Below, piece after piece: positions 45,991 to 59,547 of a DNA stretch of 64,000 nt. This DNA comes from Lamellibrachia satsuma (taxonomy: Eukaryota; Annelida; Polychaeta; Sabellida; Siboglinidae). The stretch covers positions 3,212,501 to 3,276,500 of the forward strand of contig BSQZ01000001.1 in the NCBI GenBank assembly GCA_033239005.1, read 5' to 3'. The position numbers and the translations under genes are program-made. The number at the start of each line of letters is the position of its first letter. The stretch's first letter is position 1. The notes below the pieces were generated by a model. The model was not told where the DNA came from. It made no database searches and saw nothing but the letters and a program-made list of their open reading frames with translations.

Positions 45991-47397
45991 TCTCTCAATT
46001 CTTCCACCTTCCTTCTGTCTTACATATTCTCCGAGATCAGTCATTGTCTGCTCACTGTGGCTTCTCCTGCTGTCAATGTGTCATAGCAAGTGTCCTCAAC
46101 CCATATAGAACTACGCATGTTGGCAGGCTCTACTACGCTGGCTTCCAACGTTTCCCCTTTGAAAAACCTATAATGTTGCATTTAATGAAAGCTATTAGGA
46201 GTTGTTGTTGCGTTCCCCCCGTCGTAGCCATGACTACATCCGTAGCAGATGTTCTGAACTGCGGCGTTCGGTGCCTGCCGTAGTCAGTCTCATTAAGCAA
46301 AGGGGTAAACACTGCACTGATTTGTTGACCCAGCCATGGTCTAGTAATGTCTGGTAAATCCAGTCGACTTTGTATAAACAAAAGCCATGGCTGCCCTAAA
46401 TATATTATTAACATTGACTCAGGCGTAGCATTTACCATCGGTTCCAAACGAGCAACTGGAAGTGTCGCAGCGAAATGATTCGCCAGTGATATTCTCGGCA
46501 GTACACAGCGCGAGACGCGAACGTACCGGCCTGCATCGCGTGTGGCTTGAGCCGACTGACGCTTGAACCTGTGGACATTGACCGGCAAAATGGTGCATCA
46601 AAACGTGTCGTTCCGGTGTAAGAGTGCTGCCCCGAGGAATAGAACTGCAACAGCAGTTTGCAGGTAAACATATAATAATACAGAGGACTTTACTAATTGG
46701 TCATACACACCAGCTTAATCAGTAATGTACCAGGCTATGCACAATTTGTGGCAGACTGTGTCACTGTTATTGTGTGCACAGCGGCAATCCTTGTTGGGTA
46801 TGAACAACATTGGATTCCCCGTTACCAACCTACCAAGTAGTTGGTGTATTTATACAAACAGAGAAAGGTCTGCATGAGCGTGTCCCCATTTCATAAACAC
46901 AAATACACCGGGAGTCAACGGGGTATCGAGCTGCGGAAAACACACGAAATAATAATACAGAGGACTATGCTTAATATAATCACTTCGGACCTGAACAATG
47001 TAAGCGGTTGATTCACTTAAGCGGTGCATTTTAATACAGCGGGAATATAGGGTCTGTCGTGTATGCATGTGAAGTTATCACTTTATACAGCCTAGTGATC
47101 GTTTGTTGGGGACTGTTGACTGTTGTAATAAAGCTAAGTTGGCAAGTTAAATCTGAGTGTTTAATCCGTTGTTAATCGGTCATCCGACAGGGTCCGTTCT
47201 GTTTCAAAGCCAAAACTAAACGATTTCTCTAGGAAACATTCAGCAACGCCGCAACTACTGCGCGAACGCAGAATAAAAAGGCCAGTAAGTGGGTTTGCAC
47301 CAGGCCCTCGTCTGATGTGAGAATCGATATATGTTCCACAAAAGTGCCCGGATGGCCCAGTACTCTATTTTTCGGGCGTCTGGGATAAAGGTAAATG
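45991..47397. other. Unassigned stretch
   Basis: Short frames only, for example a 151-codon minus frame at 46588-46133 with no recognisable domain. No RNA gene was seen. Confidence 0.4.
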
Positions 47398-47484
47398 TAT
47401 ATACGTTCGCGCAGTATCCAGTCCTTGGGACTATTCAAAACGATTGGGAGTCCGGTGTTCTAACCACTGCGCCACCGCGCCCCA
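47398..47484 (-). mobile_element. SINE copy with body deleted
   Basis: The minus strand reads ggggcgcggtggcgcagtgg then ttagaacaccggactcccaa, a tRNA-like head, joined directly to agtcccaaggactggatact gcgcgaac, the tail of the SINE at 51938-52265. Confidence 0.85.
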
Positions 47485-48021
47485 CAGTTCGGGTTCTCGG
47501 GGATTTTTGTATATCATATTAAACATGTCAACCATTACAATGGTCGCTGTTTGTTGATAATTCCATTGCGAAATCAGTGGTGTCGTTTTGAAGGAAAGTT
47601 TCGGTAAAACAAACTCAGACAACTTTGAAAATGCAGCACTTATAGTGCCGTGTACGGACACATAATATATGTATGTATGCACACGATCGTACGATCCGGC
47701 TGACACTGGACATTTAAAGACACTGGGCAAGCCATGAATGAAGATTGATAGTTTTAAATCAGGCATGCAAACGTGACTACTTATATGTGAAGCTGTGGCC
47801 AGTGACAGCGTAAACCTTGATTAAGCTTGGATTAAACTTGGGCTAAAGTCGTGCATGGAATAACGTTGTTTATTTTGTCTGTTGCACAACTCCCATCTTT
47901 CACTTGCTGTCCAACACTAGGTACGTTCTGTTCTAACTATTCTGTAGGCCCTTATATGTCGTGGTTACCAGAATGTGATTGTCTTATGAGGTCTCATTCA
48001 ACTAGTCGGCTATTTCTCCAG

Positions 48022-48308
48022 TACATTACGCCAAGCCGAACTTTCTGTGCTGGCACTGTGGGTGGTCAAGTCCCCAATTAACGAGACGGGACTGGCATTA
48101 ACGTGCTCAGCCCGGCCACGATGTTAGGAGAAATATATTAATACGAAACATGCCGTGCTGTGTCTAAGTCTTGAACTCAGAACTTGTCACGTAAAGCCCA
48201 CCGCACACCGCCCGATTGTCTACGACCGTCGCAGCATAGACAATTGGGCGGTGTGCGGCTAGCTTAAAGCGGACGTGTTAACCACTACAGACAGTCCTGC
48301 GCCTATCA
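48022..48308 (-). mobile_element. SINE family 2, copy 1, carrying a hairpin insertion
   Basis: It aligns in order with 63299-63562: caagccga, gttggcactg-like, gtccccaatta, acgggac, cattaacgtg, aactcagaac, taaagc and accac. On the minus strand the far end (agtggttaacacg) looks like a tRNA-type head. Confidence 0.78.
48198..48264. mobile_element. 67-bp hairpin insertion with 6-bp target duplication
   Basis: Arms ccgcacaccgcccgattgtc and gacaattgggcggtgtgcgg pair around a 14-base loop. It is flanked by taaagc at 48192-48197 and 48265-48270. The related copy at 63.5 kb has a single taaagc and no hairpin, i.e. an empty site. Confidence 0.85.
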
Positions 48309-48940
48309 TAGTACTAGAAAACTGCTATGATTGATGAGATAAATAGGCGATGTAGATAATTGTAGCGCACTCAAATCAACATATATACATTTAAGAGAAC
48401 ATAACCAATATGGTATATCACAGGAAGACCATGCACAGACCAGCTTCTCTAACTAGTCACGACCGCCGTTTTCATCTCTAGACGGCTTCCGTCATCGTGA
48501 CGTACTGCGCAGTAACGCGTGACGTCGACAACCGGTGACGCAACATTTACCCAGAAAACACCTCTCTTCAAAATTACATACACTGTGCGTAAGCTCGCAC
48601 GGAAACGCCGTAAGCGGTACCTCCATACCGATACGAACTTTCATTCCTTCGTGCTGTTTCTCAAGTGTCTTCACCCGAAATCGCGTTACTGCATCATTGG
48701 CGCCCCCTGGTGGCCGCGGGATCCTCTCGCATCTGATTCGTAATCCGAGTCAAAATGTTGAACAGGAGCAAATCCAGGTCGTCAAAGTACAAAATGCAGC
48801 TCACAGAAGATGAATTATCAAGGTATTGCGTGGAGCTACGAGTGGTTATGTGTGCGTGCATGCGTGCGTGCGTGCGTGCGTGAGTGCGTGCATGCATTTA
48901 CGTATGTGTGTATGCGTGTATGTATGTATGCATGCATGTG

Positions 48941-49120
<180 letters not shown>

Positions 49121-49139
49121 ATATAGAGAGAGAGCTATA

Positions 49140-51090
49140 GAACCGTTACCAGTACACAACATACTTGTCATTCTGGGTGACTTTAATGCAAAATTGGGAC
49201 CAATCGATGCCGCGTACGCATACCATGAAAAAAAAACAGGAACGCTAAATTTCTATCAGAACTAGCTCAAGAAAAGGAACTCTGAAATTGCAAACACCAG
49301 CTCAAGAAACGAAGGGGAAGGCAATGTACATAATGGACCCCTTTGGAAACAAACATCATCTGGACTATATCCTAGTCAAAAAGAAGTGGAAGAACAGAAC
49401 TGTGAGGCATATAGTACCTTCTCCAGTGTAGGATCAGACCACATGATGGCGTCGGTGCATATCAGACTCAGTTTCACGGCCCCAAAGTCAAGCCCTACAA
49501 AGAATGCTAAATATGACTGGCAAACATTGACGTTGAGTACAGAACTGCAAGATCAGAACACTAGTGTACGAAACAAATTTCAGACACTCCAAAATGAAGA
49601 CGAATCCCCAACTGACAGATATGAAAAGTTCACCGAGGCAGACAACTCGGCAATACCTAAGCTCCTACCAGTCAAACAAAGAGTAAAGAGAGCTCCGAAG
49701 GCTAAACATCCAGATGTAATTGCAGCTCGAGAAAAACTGCCGAAAGCAAGTAATCAGTTCAATAACAATCCAACTGAAAAAAACAGAATCAGTCGTAGTT
49801 CTTCGAAGGAATCATTATTTGCAATGTATGACTCTCTGATGGGAGAAGATCTAGCTGAGAAACTGGTTGATGCTGAGAGAACACACCGCAGTCAACAGCG
49901 TAGTCTAGGACGGAATCTGATAAATGAGGTGACAGGCAGAAAGTCATCAGCAACAGACAATCTTAAAGGAAACACAGAGAAGGAGAGTCGAAAAAGTTGG
50001 TACAATCACTTCAGCAGCCTGCTGGGTGAAGGACCAAACATCGAGGACGAGGATGAAGAAGTCGAAGCAGTACTGTTAGATATAGCTATAGATGATGGAT
50101 CGTTTACTCAGGAAGAGTATCACAGAGATAAATAGAGCTGAAGGAAAAGATAGTGGAGAGGATAGTATCGATGCAGGAGCTCTAAAGCGGTATAATCTAG
50201 ATGAAATAGTCATCGATGTCTGCAACGAAGAACACATGAAGCATTTCAAGCCATATTAATGGTCAATTCTTAACATAGTGCCCACAGCAAAGTATCGGGA
50301 CCTGAGCTATGCTGGAAACTACAGAAGTATAAGTTTAAGTTCAATAGTCGCCAAACTATAAAACAGAATAATTCTCAAAAGAATACGCCCTGTAATTGAC
50401 CCACATATACGGTTCAACCAATATGGTTTCTCTCAGAATACGTCCTGTAATTGACCCACATATACGGGTCAACCAATATGGTTTCTCTCAGAATACACCC
50501 TGTAATTGACCCACATATACGGGTCAACCAATATGGTTTCTCTCAGAATACGTCCTGTAATTGACCCACATCTACGGGTCAACCAATATGGTTTCTCTCA
50601 GAATACGCCCTGTAATTGACCCACATCTACGGGTCAACCAATGTGGTTTCCGTCAGAATAAGACCACTGTTGCACAAGTTCTGAGTCTACGCTGAATCAT
50701 CGAAGGGGCAAGGAAGAGAACACTTCCAGCAGTGTTGACGTTTATCGACTTTAAGACTTTAAAAGGGCTTTACAATGTTATGTGCATATGGCATTCCGGA
50801 AAGGCTACAAATGTCAACCAAACACATGTACATCAACACGAAGGCTAAAGTGTTGTCACCAGAATAGACAGCTATGTTTGATATAATTTCGGGAGTGCTT
50901 CAGGGAGATACTTTGGCTCCCTTTGTCTTTATTATTCTACTCGATTATGCGATGAGGCAGGCAACTGATGGCCGAGAGGAAGAACCAGGCCTTACTCTAA
51001 AAGAACAGGAGGAACAGAAGAGTTAAACCAGATATGATAACAGACCTAGACTTTGTGGATGACATCGCCTTACTGTCTGACCAAATAAAG
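49140..51090 (+). mobile_element. RTE-like LINE, endonuclease to reverse transcriptase, decayed
   Basis: The order of motifs is that of an RTE element. Endonuclease: [16 protein letters not shown] ([13 protein letters not shown]), a frame-shifted ANTSSRN, W-DPFGN-H-LDYILVKKKW and SDH (GSDHMMASVHI). Spacer: 49.5-50.13 kb with WYNHFSSLLGE. Reverse transcriptase: NYRSISL, FNQYGF, TTVAQVLSLR, LPAVLTFIDFK, GVLQGDTLAPFVF and the active-site box DLDFVDDIALLSD at 51050. A stop after HRDK (50133) and further frameshifts make it non-functional. It ends at the inverted-arm element starting at 51092. Confidence 0.87.
50376..50655. repeat. 55-bp tandem repeat, 5 copies, inside LINE reverse transcriptase
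   Basis: Units contain gccctgtaattgacccacat and acgggtcaaccaatatggtt. The segment codes for RPVIDPHIRFNQYGF of the RT domain; five copies of 55 bp break the frame. Confidence 0.95.
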
Positions 51091-51091
51091 C

Positions 51092-51763
<672 letters not shown>

Positions 51764-51937
51764 GCCGATGGCGTACTTGAGGAAAGAACGTCGATGGCCG
51801 CACACGGGAGACGGACAGCAAGGTCAAGTCACTTCCGCGTTGTTTTGTTCAGTGATTAAAGAGGTTTCTTGTGAACTTCTCATGAACTGGCTAATCATGA
51901 ACATAGCTATGGCAAGGTAGACGTATTGGTGACCTTG

Positions 51938-52265
51938 TGGGGCGCGATGGCATACCGGTTAGAAGGCCGGACTCTCAATCAAGAGAACCCGGTTTCAAAT
52001 TCCACTGCTGTCGCTTCGAACCTATGGCAAGTTTGATCACCCCACGTTGGCACAGTTCACTCAGCTGTATAAATGAGTACCTGGCAATACAGACAGTGGT
52101 GGAAATGTGAACGAGTAATCTTCGCACAATTGCAGCGTGGCTGAATGCTTCCCAGAGAAGTTGAGATGGCCTTAGAATGAACAGGTCTGCCAGGGGGTGA
52201 AGTGTAAAGCGCTTTGAGCAGTCCCAAGGACTGGATACCGCGCGATATAAGAACGTACCTTTTTT
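51938..52265 (+). mobile_element. tRNA-derived SINE, full-length copy
   Basis: The head ggggcgcgatggcataccgg then ttagaaggccgg carries an A-box-like start, and ggtttcaaattcc is a B-box. The body has tataaatgagtacctggcaa. The tail agtcccaaggactggatacc gcgcgatataagaacgt ends in a T-run. These features fit an RNA polymerase III SINE. Related copies are at 47398-47484 and 59821-60640. Confidence 0.88.
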
Positions 52266-52507
52266 AGCGCACCTTTTTACTTCTACATGATCGGTGAGGT
52301 AAATGAGAATACAGACTCAACGACGACGACGACAACAATGACGACGACGGCGACGATGACCAGGGACAACAACAACAATAACAACAGCAATAGCAATAAC
52401 AATCACTAGTAATAGTAAACAGTTATTCAAAAAGTCCATACGTTGTTTTAGGTGTACTCCACTGACACCGTTCGTCTTCGTGTCGTTGTGGTGATTAGTT
52501 CCAACGC

Positions 52508-53000
52508 GATGGGTTGCCCCGCTACCTGTCCCTGGTCCATGCCCTGCTACCCGTCCATGGTCCACGCCCTGCTACCCGTCCATGATCCACGCCCTGCTAC
52601 CCGTCCATGGTCCGCGCACTGCTACCTGTCCCTGGTCCACGCCCCGCTACCCGTCCATGGTCCATGCCCCGCTACCTGTCCCTGGTCCATACCCCTCTAC
52701 CCGTCCCTGGTCCATGCTCCTCTACCCGTCCCTGGTCCACGCCCTGCTACCCGTCCATGGTCCATGTCCCGCTACCTGTCTCTGGTCCATGCCCACCTAC
52801 CCGTCCCTGGTCCATGCCCAGCTACCCGTCCCTGGTCCATATCACGCTACCGGTCCCTGGTCCATTGTCACGCTACCAGTCCGTGGTCCATGTCACGCTA
52901 CCCGACTCTGGTCCATGCCCTGCTACCCGTCCCTGGTCCATGCCCCGCTACTCGTCGCTGGTCCATGTCACGCTACCCGTCGCTGGTCCATGCCCAGCGC
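52508..53000. repeat. 25-bp minisatellite, about 19 copies
   Basis: Unit ctacccgtccctggtccatg with ccctg or cccgc. The long Pro/Trp-rich frames are artefacts. Confidence 0.95.
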
Positions 53001-54081
53001 CAGTCCTTCCTACACGGTCGCCGCTTCAGTCGTAATCTGGTCATGGACAAACCCAGCCAAGATCGTCTTGTCGCGCCGAGATATGCTCTGTGAAATGGGG
53101 CCTTTATATTGCTATATATTTGTTATCCTACACCCCCCTAGCGGAAGAGAGTTTGTCCAAAATTGCACTGATCGCAATTATCATGGGCCATTGACCGATG
53201 GTCACTCACCGACCGAGACCTCCCACGCGTTGTCACAGCCCTCCCGTGACGCCCGTTGTCTAGTCGCACGTTGCACCTTTGTGTACCTTGGAAACAATTC
53301 GACAGCGCGTGCGCGGCTTAACGGTGTCAATTGGTGCCCGTCGTTTATAAAGACGTGAGTACACATGACAGTGGACACTGGCGACAATCGCATTGTTTCA
53401 CCCGGCACGCGCTGTCCTGTCATGGAATAGTGAGCCGGAACCGCCGGACTCGGACGAACTACAGCATCACAAGTCGAGAGAAACAACAGCATATTTTGTG
53501 ACGGTAAGGAACAACATGACGGAAGACTGGCAGTAACTCTAGCACCTATCAGTGTTGCACCCATGTTGTGTATCAATGTAAACTACTGGCACGCTGTGCG
53601 GATAAGGATGGTCGACGTCGTGTTCAGACAGACAACTGCTACCATTATTGCTGGGGACTGTATATTACAATCGGTTGAACTCAAAACATTAAATCACCAA
53701 TCACAAATGTTCCACGCGGATACATAATCAAGAGAGGACGTCATCTATTTGGTTGACGGTTTACTAAAGGACTCTGAACTTGGAGGGGCAATAAACCTTA
53801 CACTGTTATTATAAGACATGTATAATAGTTGTGGAATGGCCACGTCGTTTCAATGCAGTCGGACTCCGTTGCCGGACGCCACTATAAATAAACACGCGTA
53901 ATGCGCGACGTGTCTAGACTCGTAGATGGACCAGTTGTGTTGCCATGAATGACTTCGCACTAGCCATGTATGCATTCGCACACGCACTGGCAAGTGTCGC
54001 TGTTCAATGCAACACAGCAACATACTATATGTGGCTATTCAGCATTGCCGTAATATAGAATGACTCGGCTTAAATAATAAA

Positions 54082-54083
<2 letters not shown>

Positions 54084-54124
<41 letters not shown>

Positions 54125-54195
54125 GCGTGTGCGTGTGCGTGTGCGTGTGCGTGTGCGTGTGAGTGTGCGTGTGCGTGTGCGTGTGCGTGTGTGTT
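54084..54195. repeat. (GT)n and (GTGTGC)n microsatellite
   Basis: Pure gt grades into gtgtgc units. Confidence 0.97.
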
Positions 54196-54514
54196 TTGTC
54201 CGCGATAAACATACGTTATATCATGTCAGCTCGAGGGCGGGTAACGAAACATAAAAAGCACTTCATCTAAGTTTAGTTTAAATGACAGTAACCACCTAGA
54301 ACCGTCGACATCCTGTCGGCGTTCAGGGACTCGTGTCAGCATGACAACGTACCTCATTAAAAACCATCTTTATCACAACAGAATAGAGCTCACATTGTTC
54401 GCATGTAGATGCGGGTGCAAGGCTTCGAACACTATGGAATCACTCCCATTTGAGTGTGTCGGGTTTTGATGGTCGATTAGTTGTTTATATCCACATTTAA
54501 GCAGCGTTCGCAAG

Positions 54515-55332
54515 ATTGCCATCCAAGGCAACATTCTCCAAGTGGAAAAAGAAAGATTGTCATGCAAGGCATCACCCTTCAAGTGGAAAGAGAAAGATTG
54601 TCATCCAAGGCAACATTCTCCAAGTGGAAAAAGAAAGATTGCCACCCAAGGCAACACTCTTCAAGTGGAAAAAGAAAGATTGTCATCCAAGGCAACATTC
54701 TCCAAGTGGAAAAAGAAAGATTGTCATGCAAGGCAACACTCTTCAAGTGGAAAGAGAAAGATTGTCATCCAAGGCAACACTCTCCAAGTGGAAAAAAGAA
54801 AGATTGTCACCCAAGGCAACACTCTTCAAGTGGAAAAAGAAAGATTGTCATCCAAGGCAACACTCTCCAAGTGGACAAAGAAAGATTGCCATCCAAGGCA
54901 ACACTCTCCAAGTGGAAAAAGAAAGATTGCCACCCAAGGCAACACTCTCCAAGTGGAAAAAAGAAAGATTGCCATCCAAGGCAACACTCTCCAAGTGGAC
55001 AAAGAAAGATTCCCATGCAAGGCAACACTCTCCAATTGGACAAAGAAAGATTGCCAACCAAGGCAACACTCTCCAAAGTGGACAAAGAAAGACTGCCACC
55101 CAAGGCAACACTCTCCAAGTGGACAAAGAAAGATTGCCATCCAAGGCAACACTCTCCAAGTGGACAAAGAAAGACTGCCACCCAAGGCAACACTCTCCAA
55201 GTGGACAAAGAAAGATTGCCATCCAAGGCAACACTCTCCAAGTGGACAAAGAAAGACTGCCACCCAAGGCAACACTCTCCAAGTGGACAAAGAAATATTG
55301 CCATCCAAGGCAACACTCTCCAAGTGGACATA
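54515..55332. repeat. 41-42-bp minisatellite, about 20 copies
   Basis: Units contain caaggcaacactctccaagt and ggacaaagaaagattgccat, with aaaaag or acaaag and catcca or caccca variants. Three plus and three minus frames stay open for about 170-315 codons because the period is not a multiple of three. The minus strand continues past the left end as RTLLKCGYKQLIDHQNPTHS, vaguely like an endonuclease-type segment; that origin is a guess. Confidence 0.95.
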
Positions 55333-56779
55333 CAAGCCATTGGCCTATGGCGAGCTCGACAATGTTCATCTATGTATGGCCCACCACATCCGATATGGGG
55401 ACGTGCCGTTAATTAACTCCCTGGTTCATAGCATGCGAATGAAAGAGATGGTTCTACCTTTTGTAAGTTTTTGCTCCCACAAGGCTTAACAGGCACATGG
55501 CTATATTTGAGGATTACATTTATGCTGCGCCTAGTTTTAAATTGCAAGTGGATATATGTGGTAGTATTCATATTTCCATGAATGTGGGGTCCCTTCCGTA
55601 TGAGGACATCATAATTCGGACCCCGTTTGGTGAGGTCATTTTATATATTTATTTTTCTAGAAAATATGACAAAATTTTGCGATTTTTGCCCACAATGTTA
55701 ATGAAATAATATATGTTAACATAGTTGATTTTCACTACACTTGTTGGTTGTATGGCTGTGCGTGATGTCGTCAATGCGAACATACAGGTAGTGACGTAAA
55801 CGTACTAACTGAGGGACCTGCCTCATTTAACCATGCATTCAGATTAAGGCTTTTTAACATATATAAATATAGTTAGTGCTATGGCGTTGCTAATTAACTG
55901 CCAAATTAAGCGCCGATTGCTTCGCTATAGCTAACTGCAGTCATTCGACGCAGAGAACAATTATACAGCTGTGATTAGGTAGCAAGGATTAACTGAAACT
56001 GCGAAATACGGATTAACACCAAATAGGCCTACTATTCGCGGCTTCGACAACGCGTTTCTCCTGCAGACCGAAACCGATTTGTGGGCACCATTCTTAATTG
56101 CCGTCATTTATACACCATACGTACTCGAGCAGTCTAATTGGTACGCAATAAATTTGTTAGTTTAACACATCAAGATTTGTGATGAATATGAGCATTAGTA
56201 AACGAAAGTATGTGTGGTTGCGTGAACACTTTTGATATTAGTTATTATGTTAACATTTTCTAAACATGGATAAATATTTATCATTGAATATCCGTTTAAA
56301 GTTCATATGCAGTGGCGTCAAGTAAATATGGCCATATGAATCCAGAACATGCCACGAATATGTAGTATTCGGACAAAATAACCCGGATGTGGACAAGTAT
56401 ATTCGATAAATTACTGACTCGCCAACATCTATTTTCATTTCTATCGAAAACAATGAACGGATATTTTAAATATTCTGAACATATTTATGTTCTTGGTTGA
56501 GGACCGGCTGTTTATTTTGTACGTTTACGCTGCTAACTCTGTGGGCGGTTCTGACGTCATCACACTCGGCCATAGAACCAATTATTGGTTCTAACAGAAA
56601 CTCGCAAATTAAACTTTTGGCTGTTCGCCGAAGTGTAGTGCATTTTCGGTTACTGCTATTATATTATCATTCGATTATTCCGTTGTCAGTTATTGTTAGA
56701 CTATATTTTGTTTGCTGCATTAATTGGTTGGCATTGGTCGGCACTCCAATATACGCGCCCATACTGTGGTGCTATGTAT

Positions 56780-58408
56780 CTGTGAATGGCCTTCCAAACA
56801 CCGATCTAAGTGTTATGTATCTGTGAATGGCCTTCCAAACACCAATCTAAGTGTTATGTATCTGTGAATGACCTTCCAAAACACCGATCTAACTGTTATG
56901 TATCTGTGAATGGCTTTCCAAAACACCGATCTAAGTGTTGTGTATATGTGAATGGCCTTCCAAAACACCGATCTAAGTGTTATTTATCTGCGAGTGGCCT
57001 TCTAAAACACCGATCTAAGTGTTATTTATCTGCGAGTGGCCTTCCAAAACACCGATCTAAGTGTTATGTATCTGTGAATGACCTTCCAAAACACCGATCT
57101 AAGTGTTATGTATCTGTGAATGACCTTCCAAAACACCGATCTAAGTGTTATGTATATGTGAATGACCTTCCAAAACACCGATCTAAGTGTTATGTATCTG
57201 TGAATGACCTTCCAAAACACCGATATAAGTGTTGTGTATCTGTGAGTGACCTTCCAAAACACCGATCTAAGTGTTATGTATATGTGAATGACCTTCCAAA
57301 ACACCGATCTAAGTGTTATGTATCTGTGAATGACCTTCCAAAACACCGATCTAACTGTTATGTATCTGTGAATGGCTTTCCAAAACACCGATCTAAGTGT
57401 TGTGTATATGTGAATGGCTTTCCAAAACACCGATCTAAGTGTTACTTATCTGCGAGTGGCCTTCTAAAACACCGATCTAAGTGTTATTTATCTGTGAATG
57501 ACCTTCTAAAACACCGATCTAAGTGTTATTTATCTGCGAGTGGCCTAAAACACCGATCTAAGTGTTATTTATCTGCGAGTGGCCTTCCAAAACACCGATC
57601 TAAGTGTTATGTATCTGTGAATGACCTTCCAAAACACCGATCTAAGTGTTATGTATCTGTGAATGACCTTCCAAAACACCGATCTAAGTGTTATGTATCT
57701 GTGAATGACCTTCCAAAACACCGATCTAAGTGTTATGTATATGTGAATGACCTTCCAAAACACCGATCTAAGTGTTATGTATCTGTGAATGACCTTCCAA
57801 AACACCGATATAAGTGTTGTGTATCTGTGAGTGACCTTCCAAAACACCGATCTAAGTGTTATGTATATGTGAATGACCTTCCAAAACACCGATCTAAGTG
57901 TTATGTATCTGTGAATGACCTTCCAAAACACCGATCTAACTGTTATGTATCTGTGAATGGCTTTCCAAAACACCGATCTAAGTGTTGTGTATATGTGAAT
58001 GGCCTTCCAAAACACCGATCTAAGTGTTATTTATCTGCGAGTGGCCTTCTAAAACACCGATCTAAGTGTTATTTATCTGTGAATGACCTTCTAAAACACC
58101 GATCTAAGTGTTATTTATCTGCGAGTGGCCTAAAACACCGATCTAAGTGTTATTTATCTGCGAGTGGCCTTCCAAAACACCGATCTAAGTGTTATGTATC
58201 TGTGAATGACCTTCCAAAACACAGATCTAAGTGTTATGTATCTGTGAATGACCTTCCAAAACACCGATATAAGTGTTATGTATCTGTGAATGACCTTCCA
58301 AAACACCGATCTAAGTGTTATGTATCTGTGAATGACCTTCCAAAACACCGATATAAGTGTTGTGTATCTGTGAGTGACCTTCCAAAACACCGATCTAAGT
58401 GTTATGTA
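56780..58408. repeat. 42-bp minisatellite, about 39 copies
   Basis: Units contain aaaacaccgatctaagtgtt and atgtatctgtgaatgacctt. One plus frame is open for 542 codons as a 14-residue repeat (KHRSKCYVSVNDLP), which is probably an artefact of the multiple-of-three period. A 14-unit higher-order copy (585 bp) is present: the variant order at about 57340-57590 recurs at 57925-58175. Confidence 0.95.
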
Positions 58409-59547
58409 ACACCTGTACATATGTTGTCAATATATTGATAAGACCGAAATTTCACACACGTTAGTCAATCTGACTTGACAATAATTATTATAATAAAAGA
58501 GTATAACTGTTGGTAATTAACCGCCACTTAATACATTTAAATGACAATTGGCTCTCGTGGACAGCAGAGACAGACCTGCAAGTGCTGTCTACATACGCAA
58601 ATGGTCAATCATAATAATTCTTTGCCACTGGGATTATTGTGGACTCGGATTACGTCAAGCAGCCGTCAATGCTACTACGTCAAACGTATTATTCAACATT
58701 CTTAACAATACGTCGTAGCGAGATCCAACACACCGACAGCCAGCGACGAACCACCACCAACAGTGGCTCATTTATCTGACTCATGCAGCAGAGTTCGCGA
58801 TTTATTTATTCATTAGTTTTCCATTGGTGCTATGTAGACGCTCGGCGTGTCCTTTAGTGGCTTATTCGTTTTTACGCCTACGTTTCCAACCGAAAACATT
58901 CGACCACACAAACACCATCTGGACAGTTATCTCCGCAGAGATAGCAGTGATCGTAGATGAATACAGTTCGCGGCACATTGGTCTCCACGGGCGATGTTTT
59001 CGCACGTTTCGCGGGTTGCTTCAGTCGGTCACGCAACGTGTTCCTTTGAAAGCTTTTTCTGAAAAGGTGGCACAAAATCGATAAGTTCGCTCACCGCCAA
59101 ATTGCCCGGTGAATCGAAGAAGTGTCGTTACGCACATCGATATAGCAGAGTCCGCGTTTGTTATCTTCCGTCACGACACACCAAAGTGTGTGCGGTGTGG
59201 AGCACAGGTGATTTACGTCAGCTGAACAACGAGGATCCGTTGGCCGTGTACGGATCGTAGAAGCACAAGCGACAACTCTTTCACTGGTGCTGGACTCTAC
59301 GTCAGAGTGGCCGTTACGTCCTGTGAATTTGACGTCTCAGAGGAATGGACCACCTGACCTCTGACCCAGGGTATGACATAAACTCTAATAGGTTTTACAT
59401 TGGACAACGTAAGAGACAAATAGTCATGGCATGAAGTGTACATAGTTGCGATTACAGTTCGTACGCCAAAATGGGCAAACGGTCATGGTAGCTGAAGAGA
59501 AGCGTTAAGATAAATATAATTCGACGCAACTGTTGATTTCTTTGTAG

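Noticed and set aside
46133..46588. 151-codon minus-strand gene
   Set aside because: No recognisable domain, composition or splice context.
49386..50135. Independent host gene of 249 codons
   Set aside because: It is the spacer between the endonuclease and reverse transcriptase of an RTE-like LINE (GSDHMMASVHI at start, WYNHFSSLLGE near end).
51938..52020. Functional tRNA gene
   Set aside because: The head has A- and B-box-like sequence but continues into a SINE body and tail and does not form a clear cloverleaf.
52452..53358. Pro/Trp-rich frames of 142-258 codons
   Set aside because: A 25-bp minisatellite is open in all three plus frames; there is no splice or domain support.
54481..55489. 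Lys-rich frames of about 300 codons resembling nuclear proteins
   Set aside because: Repeat artefact of the 41-bp array.
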